This document shows positions 5,569 through 10,577 of a stretch of DNA of 10,577 nt, one piece after another. Made by a program: the position numbers and the translations under genes. Origin of the DNA: Bryobacterales bacterium (lineage in GTDB: Bacteria > Acidobacteriota > Terriglobia > Bryobacterales > Bryobacteraceae). The notes under the pieces were generated by a model. The model did no database searches and had not been told where the DNA came from. It was given only the letters and a program-made list of their open reading frames with translations. The stretch lies in the NCBI GenBank assembly GCA_003164075.1, contig PLRZ01000226.1, positions 5,039 through 15,615 on the forward strand, written 5' to 3'. The first letter of the stretch is position 1; every line of letters starts with the position of its first letter.

Positions 5569-7581
5569 CTACCCTTCCTCTCTCTGCGTCCCCAGATATC
5601 CGCTCGCCAGCGCCGATTCGGCAACCGCGGAAACGAACACCAGCAGCATCACGTACCACCACAGCGTCTCCGGCGTCTTGTGCGCCGCCGCGCCGGGCGT
5701 AGCCGCTTCCCGTGAAGATTGCCCGCCCTTGCCCTGCCACAATGCCAACACGTCGCCGGGGATCACGTCGAGGTTCGATTCCTTGGGATCGGGGTTGACT
5801 CCCACTTCGTCCTGGCGGCCATTGGCCAGGCGGAGCTGATAATAGCCGGCCTCGGTCAGTTGGAACGACTGCGCGGAGGCGGCCTCGCCCAGCGTGAGCG
5901 GCCGCTTCCCCTCTGGATCGGTGACCTCCACATTTTGGGTTCGTTCCTGAGCATTGCGGAGTTCGAGGAAGGCGTCTACCGGGCGCGCACCCCCCTGGCG
6001 TTCGCTGCCCGCCAGATAGCGCGCGGTCTGCTCGATGAAGGGGACGAAGGCGGGATGCAACGGGAAATCGTTAGTGAGGTTGTCGAGCCCGGTAGTGAGC
6101 AGCACCACGCGGCCCTCGCCGATGCGTTTCTCCAGCAACAGCGGCGTCTGGTCCCCTAAGCGAACAATCACGCGAGCGTCGCCCGGGTCGACAGCCAGAG
6201 CGTAAAAGAACTTCACGCCCGTCCAGCCATTGGCCCTGGCCACGGCGGGGTAGGAGGAGTCGCTCGAGCCTACCGCCATATACCGATCCGGAACGCGGCT
6301 GTAATCGCGGGTTTCCACGATATGCGCGCCGAAAATCGGAATCTGCAAGCGGCTGCCGGCGGAAGTGCCGGCGGCAATCAGGATGCTGCCGCCGGAGCGC
6401 ACGTACTCGGTGAGCGAGTGTTCCAGCAGCGAAGGCACCGCGTTGAGATCGGAGAGAACCATGAAAGCGTAATTCGACGGTTGACGGTCGGCGGCCTCAT
6501 TGACGACGATCGATTCCAGGATGAAGGCCGATTGCGCGGCCGCGGAGAGCGCGGCGCCCACGTAGAACGGGGAGCGGGTGTCGCCGTAGTTATGGATCAG
6601 CAAGGCTTTTTGCGGGTCGGACCGCTCCACGGCGAAGCGTCGGAGGTCGTCGGCCGGGAATCCGTCGGCAGCGTCGATTTTGATCTCGCAGCGGCTGAAG
6701 CCGTAAGGCACTTCCAGCGCGGGGAAGTCGACGGCGGCCCGTCCGTTGGCTGGTACCGCGACGGTCTTGGCGGCGGTGGTCTTGCCGTTTACCACCAGCG
6801 ATACGGTGCGTTGGGCCGCAGGCGTGCCGTAGCCGGCAATCACCGCTCCCACGTGAACCGGCTTGGCGTCTTTGCCCCAGACTTGCCCGGGGGCATCCAC
6901 CGATTCCACCGTCCAGTTGGGCTGGGCCTTCGAGACCACCGCGTGCTTCACCAGATTGACGTTGGCCGGCAGGGCCATGTCGGAGAAACTGGCGGCCAGA
7001 TCGCCGCGTTGCATGTCGCTGAACAGATGCAGCTCGATGGGAGTGTGGACCGCTTCAGCCATGGCCCGCACGGCGCGCGACAGTTCGCCGAAGTTCCCGT
7101 GGCCATCGCCGGGTTGAATGGCCTCGACCGCGGCGCGCAACGCCGATTGATCCTCGATGGGTTGCGTCATCAGCCGCAGTTGCGAGCCAAACGCCGCCAC
7201 CTGGGCGCGCGCGGCGCCCTTTCCGGACAGCACGCTCATGGCCGCGTCCCTGGCATCGGCCAGGCGGCTTCCGGCGCGCATGCTGAAGGAGTTGTCGATC
7301 ACGAGCAGCACCAGCCGCTCGCTGGCGAGCGAGGCCGTATTGCGATTGATGAAAGGATTGGCGAAGGCGAGGATCAACAGCAGCAGCATCAGCAGCCGCA
7401 GCGACAGCAACAGAAAATAGCGGAGCCTTCGATGACGGGTGGAGCTTTGCGTGCGCGACTCGTACAACATCAACGAGCTCACCGCCTTGGGCGTGCGGGT
7501 TTGGCGCTTCAACAAATGCAGGTAGAACGGCAGCGCGAGCCCGGCCAAGCCGGCCAGGAACCAGGGCGCGAAGAGTCCCAT
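5569..7581 (-). CDS. BatA-type membrane-anchored VWA protein with amidotransferase-like domain
   Basis: This 670-residue protein opens with the BatA N-terminal double-helix module: helices at about 5-23 and 54-75, with LHLLKRQTRTPKAVSSLMLY between them. A von Willebrand A domain follows (about 88-210). Its metal-binding MIDAS motif DNSFS is at 96-100, and LFSDMQ (186-191) supplies a further likely metal-site Asp. Beta-rich segments (220-320) lead to a class I amidotransferase-like region (about 325-500). The loop SGGSILIAAGTSAG there has no nucleophilic Cys, so it is probably non-catalytic. A last hydrophobic helix lies at about 640-659. The protein should sit in the inner membrane with its VWA domain as a metal-dependent protein-binding module; MoxR ATPases commonly work with such proteins. 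The ATG directly abuts the DUF58 stop codon, with GGAGG 10 nt upstream, so translation is coupled. Family assignment is firm; the physiological partner is unknown. Confidence 0.88.
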   Translation of the reverse strand: MGLFAPWFLAGLAGLALPFYLHLLKRQTRTPKAVSSLMLYESRTQSSTRHRRLRYFLLLSLRLLMLLLLILAFANPFINRNTASLASERLVLLVIDNSFSMRAGSRLADARDAAMSVLSGKGAARAQVAAFGSQLRLMTQPIEDQSALRAAVEAIQPGDGHGNFGELSRAVRAMAEAVHTPIELHLFSDMQRGDLAASFSDMALPANVNLVKHAVVSKAQPNWTVESVDAPGQVWGKDAKPVHVGAVIAGYGTPAAQRTVSLVVNGKTTAAKTVAVPANGRAAVDFPALEVPYGFSRCEIKIDAADGFPADDLRRFAVERSDPQKALLIHNYGDTRSPFYVGAALSAAAQSAFILESIVVNEAADRQPSNYAFMVLSDLNAVPSLLEHSLTEYVRSGGSILIAAGTSAGSRLQIPIFGAHIVETRDYSRVPDRYMAVGSSDSSYPAVARANGWTGVKFFYALAVDPGDARVIVRLGDQTPLLLEKRIGEGRVVLLTTGLDNLTNDFPLHPAFVPFIEQTARYLAGSERQGGARPVDAFLELRNAQERTQNVEVTDPEGKRPLTLGEAASAQSFQLTEAGYYQLRLANGRQDEVGVNPDPKESNLDVIPGDVLALWQGKGGQSSREAATPGAAAHKTPETLWWYVMLLVFVSAVAESALASGYLGTQREEG

Positions 7582-8472
7582 CTAATTGCGGCCTCCGCGC
7601 AGGGTGAGGTATTCGCGCAGGGCTTCGTCGAGCGGACGGTCGGTCATGAGCAGGTAGTAGCCCATGCCCGCGGCCCTGGTACGGTCGCGCAGATCGGCAA
7701 GATGCGCCGCCACTTTTTCCCGATACTCGTTTTTGGTGTAATCGGGGGTGACCTCGAGTTGCTGCCGGGTCTCCATATCGACCAGGATGGACGGGCCGTT
7801 CAACCTGGGGACCACATCCTCGGGATCGAGGACATGGAACAGGACCACTTCATTGCCGCGGAAGCGCAACGGCTCAATGGTGCGGACAATGCTCTCGGGC
7901 GATTCCCAGAAATCGGAGACGATCAGCACGATGCCGCGGCGGCTCAGCAGCTCCTGGAAGTAGCGCATGGGCTTCGAGAAATCGGTGCGGGCGCGCGCTT
8001 CGGCCTGTTCCAGACCGGCCAGCAAACGATGCAACTGGCCCTGGCGGGTTGAGGGGCGTATATAGTTGCGGATCTCGTCGTCGAAGGTAATCAGCCCGGC
8101 GGCATCGCGCTGCCCGTGGATGGCCAGATAGAACAGCGACGCGGCCAGGTAACGGGCGTAATCCATCTTATTGACGCTGTGGGAGCCGAACTGCATGGAG
8201 TTACTGGCGTCGAGTAAGATGGTCAATAAGCTGTTCGTCTCGCCCAGATAGCGCTTGAGATACATCCGCTCGGTGCGGGCGTAAACGTTCCAATCGACGT
8301 AGCGAAGATCGTCGCCCGGAACATAGGCGCGATACTCGGCGAACTCCTGGCTGAACCCGAAATCGGGAGAGCGGTGCAGGCCGGCGACGAAGCCATCGAC
8401 CACGGTCTTGGCGACCAGCTCAAGGCTGGAGATGGCGCCGAGAACGGAGGGCTGGAGGAAGCGCTGTAACAT
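7582..8472 (-). CDS. DUF58-domain protein (degenerate VWA fold)
   Basis: This 296-residue soluble protein is a compact DUF58 family member. The diagnostic block is at about residues 33-75: HRSPDFGFSQEFAEYRAY, then VPGDDLRYVDWNVYARTER and the following YLKRY. A VWA-like core follows, with LLDASNSM (86-93) giving the DxSxS metal-site pattern (D88, S90, S92) and VLIVSDFWE (182-190) giving a further Asp at 187. DUF58 proteins typically accompany MoxR ATPases and membrane VWA proteins in one operon, as here. The function is presumed to be an adaptor or client in that complex. The ATG at 8472 is set by the conserved N-terminus. No strong Shine-Dalgarno is visible, and the start is only 6 nt past the previous stop, so it probably relies on ribosomes arriving from the upstream gene. 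Length is normal for the family. Confidence 0.92.
   Translation of the reverse strand: MLQRFLQPSVLGAISSLELVAKTVVDGFVAGLHRSPDFGFSQEFAEYRAYVPGDDLRYVDWNVYARTERMYLKRYLGETNSLLTILLDASNSMQFGSHSVNKMDYARYLAASLFYLAIHGQRDAAGLITFDDEIRNYIRPSTRQGQLHRLLAGLEQAEARARTDFSKPMRYFQELLSRRGIVLIVSDFWESPESIVRTIEPLRFRGNEVVLFHVLDPEDVVPRLNGPSILVDMETRQQLEVTPDYTKNEYREKVAAHLADLRDRTRAAGMGYYLLMTDRPLDEALREYLTLRGGRN
7592..7596 (-). promoter_or_regulatory. Ribosome binding site of the BatA-type gene
   Basis: GGAGG on the minus strand lies within the last codons of the DUF58 gene, 10 nt before the ATG at 7581. The stop TAG (7584-7582) and that ATG are contiguous, giving a stop-start junction typical of translational coupling. 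Confidence 0.6.
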
Positions 8473-8478
8473 AAAGAG

Positions 8479-10577
8479 CTAAACGATCCCCCACTTTCGC
8501 CGCAGCCACCACTCCGAAAAGCGCAGCAGCAATAAGACCAGGAACACGAGCGGCAAATTCCACAGATCCCTGGTCTCACGCATAGTCACGCCAGCCTCCG
8601 AAAAGGGAATGTCGGCGGCGAGTTTGCCGAGGTCGGCGGGCTTCCAATATTGTCCGCCGGTTTGCGCGGCGAGGCGTTCCAGCAGGTCGCGGTTCTGTTC
8701 GGTGTGAAAATTCTCGGCTACGCCGTCCATGCGCTGAAAAGTCAATACGTCGCGGCCTAATTCCTTGACGGTCCCGGTCTTGGCATCCGCGCGCTGGGCA
8801 GTGACTTCGGTCAAATAGGCGCCGGATTTGGGAGCGGACCAGGCGGCTTGGAACTGGCCGGGACTATCGGGCACCCCGGTCATCTCCACCAGGGCGCTGA
8901 CGCCGCTCGGGCCCAGGATATGCGCTTCCACCCGGGCATCGGGAGCGGGGTTGTAGTTCTGGTCGCGAACCTCGGCGGTGAAAGTTACGGCGCCGTTATC
9001 GAGCAGCATCTGCGCGGGGACGGAAGCCGCCACGTGGCCGGGGGTGTCGGAAACCAGCCACCGCAGAAGCTGCTGCCAAAACAAATCGTGAGCCGTATCG
9101 CCCAGCGGGGAACTCATCTGCCAACGCCAACTGCCTCCGGTAGCCATGATCGCGGTACGGCCGCGGCCGAAGTTCTCGGTAGTCAGTAAGGGCAGCTTTC
9201 GGCCTTCGGGCGTAATCATGTTGGCCAGAACCACCGCCCCCGGTTTGGGCGTGCCGGCGTCCTCATAGTCCATCAGGTAGGGCAGTTTCTTCCACTTAGC
9301 GGAGTTAGCGGCGGGGTCGTCCACCAGGCGTGTAATAATGCTGTCGACGCCGGCGGGCGCCAGTTCGGCAGTGGTGTGGGTAGTGCCGCTCTTGGGATCG
9401 CCCTCGCGATGAAAAGTGCCCGGCTGGGTGGGCAGCGCGGTGGGCAGCAGGTCGACAAGATTCGACGCGTTCCAGCCGCCATCCGCCAGCGCGAACTGGC
9501 CGCCGAGCAGCAGCAAGCCACCGCCGCGGCGATCCACGAACTGGTGGATTAATTCCTGCTGGCCGGGAGTGAAATAGCCGGCTTCCACCGACCCAACGAT
9601 CAATCCCTGGTACACGAACAGATCTTCCGGCCGGGTAGGAAAGCCGTCGGCCAGTTCTTTGGGATCGGAGATTCCCTGGCGGTAGAATTTGTTTTCGCTG
9701 GTGCGGTCGATGGACGCGATCTGCACCATGCGGTCGTCCTCTTCCGCCTGGCGGATGAACTTGTACTCCCAGCGCGGTTCACCCTCCACGTACAGGATGC
9801 GGCGCGGTTCGGAGCCGACATTCACCACGCGGGTCAAGGTATTGTTGGCGATATTCTCCTCGCCGGCGAGTGGGGCCGCGGCGATTTCGAGCGTTCGGGC
9901 GCCGGCGCCGCCGCTGTCGAACATCAACGTCTCAGTCTGGAGGTTGCCATCCGGTCCCAAAGTGACGGTGCGGGAAGCCAGCAGCTTGCCCTGGCCGGCG
10001 CTGTCGTTCCCCACCGTGCCGCGCACCGTCAGGTTGACCTTGGCGCCGGCGTATCCGCGCTGGTGAAATGTAATCCTGGCGGACAGCCGGGATTCCGCCA
10101 GGGCGCGGGGAGCCACGACGGCATCGTCCAGTTCCACGTCGTGTTGGGCGCGCTCGCGTCCGAAGCCCACGGTGTGGACCGGAATATGGCGGGCCCGCAG
10201 CGCGCTGATGGCGTCCGCGCTAATGCCGCCGGTGTTGTCGCCGCCGTCGCTGAGCAGCACTACGGCGCCGATGGGCAGGTCGGAAGTCTCCTCGGTCAAC
10301 TGCTTGAGGCTCTCGCCGATGCGGGTGGAAGGCGCGTTGGGTTGCAGGTCCTTGAGGCTGTCGATACGGGCGGGCACGTCGTCAACGCGGTAAAGACGCG
10401 TCTGAAAGGAGCGGCTGAGGCCGGCCAGGACGCCATTCTGCAGCGCCTTCACGGCCTGGGCCTGGCGGGTGGAACCGTCCTCGGAAATGGCCATACTGCG
10501 GGAATCGTCCACCAGCACGGCGATGATGTTCTGTTGCGGCTTCAACTCGGCGACGGTGATGGCCGGCTGCCACAGCA
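8479..10577 (-). CDS. VWA and amidotransferase-like membrane protein, N-terminus outside window
   Basis: The reading frame is open to the right edge, so this is the C-terminal ~698 residues of a longer protein. A TTG at 10545 could be mistaken for a start but is an internal Leu: the frame upstream reads LWQPAITVAE, continuing straight into the VWA strand. The VWA domain carries the metal-site motif DDSRSM and LLSDGGDN. It is followed by an extracytoplasmic-like beta region, then an amidotransferase-like domain (ILYVEGEPRWEYKFIRQAEE, and later GGGLLLLGGQFALADGGW) that lacks a Cys nucleophile. The C-terminus ends in a membrane helix (LPLVFLVLLLLRFSEWWLRR). The missing N-terminus probably holds one or two membrane helices, as in related proteins. 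It is the first visible gene of the VWA block and ends 6 nt before the DUF58 start. Its domain order broadly parallels that of the BatA-type gene two positions downstream. Confidence 0.87.
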   Translation of the reverse strand, partial: LWQPAITVAELKPQQNIIAVLVDDSRSMAISEDGSTRQAQAVKALQNGVLAGLSRSFQTRLYRVDDVPARIDSLKDLQPNAPSTRIGESLKQLTEETSDLPIGAVVLLSDGGDNTGGISADAISALRARHIPVHTVGFGRERAQHDVELDDAVVAPRALAESRLSARITFHQRGYAGAKVNLTVRGTVGNDSAGQGKLLASRTVTLGPDGNLQTETLMFDSGGAGARTLEIAAAPLAGEENIANNTLTRVVNVGSEPRRILYVEGEPRWEYKFIRQAEEDDRMVQIASIDRTSENKFYRQGISDPKELADGFPTRPEDLFVYQGLIVGSVEAGYFTPGQQELIHQFVDRRGGGLLLLGGQFALADGGWNASNLVDLLPTALPTQPGTFHREGDPKSGTTHTTAELAPAGVDSIITRLVDDPAANSAKWKKLPYLMDYEDAGTPKPGAVVLANMITPEGRKLPLLTTENFGRGRTAIMATGGSWRWQMSSPLGDTAHDLFWQQLLRWLVSDTPGHVAASVPAQMLLDNGAVTFTAEVRDQNYNPAPDARVEAHILGPSGVSALVEMTGVPDSPGQFQAAWSAPKSGAYLTEVTAQRADAKTGTVKELGRDVLTFQRMDGVAENFHTEQNRDLLERLAAQTGGQYWKPADLGKLAADIPFSEAGVTMRETRDLWNLPLVFLVLLLLRFSEWWLRRKWGIV

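Noticed and set aside
6322..8052. A 576-codon open frame on the plus strand, antisense to the BatA-type and DUF58 genes
   Set aside because: It crosses the junction of two clearly real genes, is rich in Gly/Arg/His/Gln with no family likeness, and has the look of a codon-bias shadow.

Overview
This is a GC-rich bacterial window in which every supported protein gene lies on the minus strand, so the genes are read here from the high-coordinate end downwards. The gene content (a stack of von Willebrand-type genes ending in a very large DUF4175-family membrane protein, plus a SatD/DUF3307 pair) and the general style of the sequence suggest a member of the Acidobacteriota, perhaps near Solibacter/Bryobacter. 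That assignment rests on recognising family style, not on any search.

Layout in transcription order. (1) 10577-8479: a large VWA plus amidotransferase-like membrane protein whose N-terminus lies outside the window. (2) 8472-7582: a DUF58 protein with a degenerate VWA domain, starting 7 bases after the previous stop. (3) 7581-5569: a BatA-type membrane-anchored VWA protein whose ATG directly abuts the DUF58 stop. These three form a tight block of the type often found behind a MoxR-family AAA ATPase; any moxR gene would lie beyond the right edge. (4) A 111-bp gap carrying two copies of a 13-nt operator-like repeat. (5) 5457-4705: a SatD-family protein with a C-terminal helix-turn-helix. (6) 4701-3961: a DUF3307 polytopic membrane protein, starting 3 nt after the SatD stop. 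The junction between the two is built from three 28-bp-spaced hairpin repeats. (7) A 95-bp gap with a strong Shine-Dalgarno sequence. (8) 3865-191: a 1224-residue DUF4175-family protein with three N-terminal membrane helices and long Gln/Gly-rich and coiled-coil regions. (9) 190-1: a non-coding end containing a 37-bp-arm imperfect inverted repeat.

How the genes may work together: the VWA/DUF58/DUF4175 proteins look like an envelope-associated assembly, with MIDAS-bearing VWA domains presumably matured or remodelled by a MoxR ATPase. This is inferred from the known MoxR-VWA partnership. The SatD-DUF3307 pair appears to be an independent two-gene module, probably with its own control region, sitting between the VWA block and the DUF4175 gene.

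No tRNA, rRNA, CRISPR array, transposase or phage gene was seen. The most unusual items are the repeat array at the satD/DUF3307 junction, the operator-like repeats upstream of satD, and the long hairpin at the left end.
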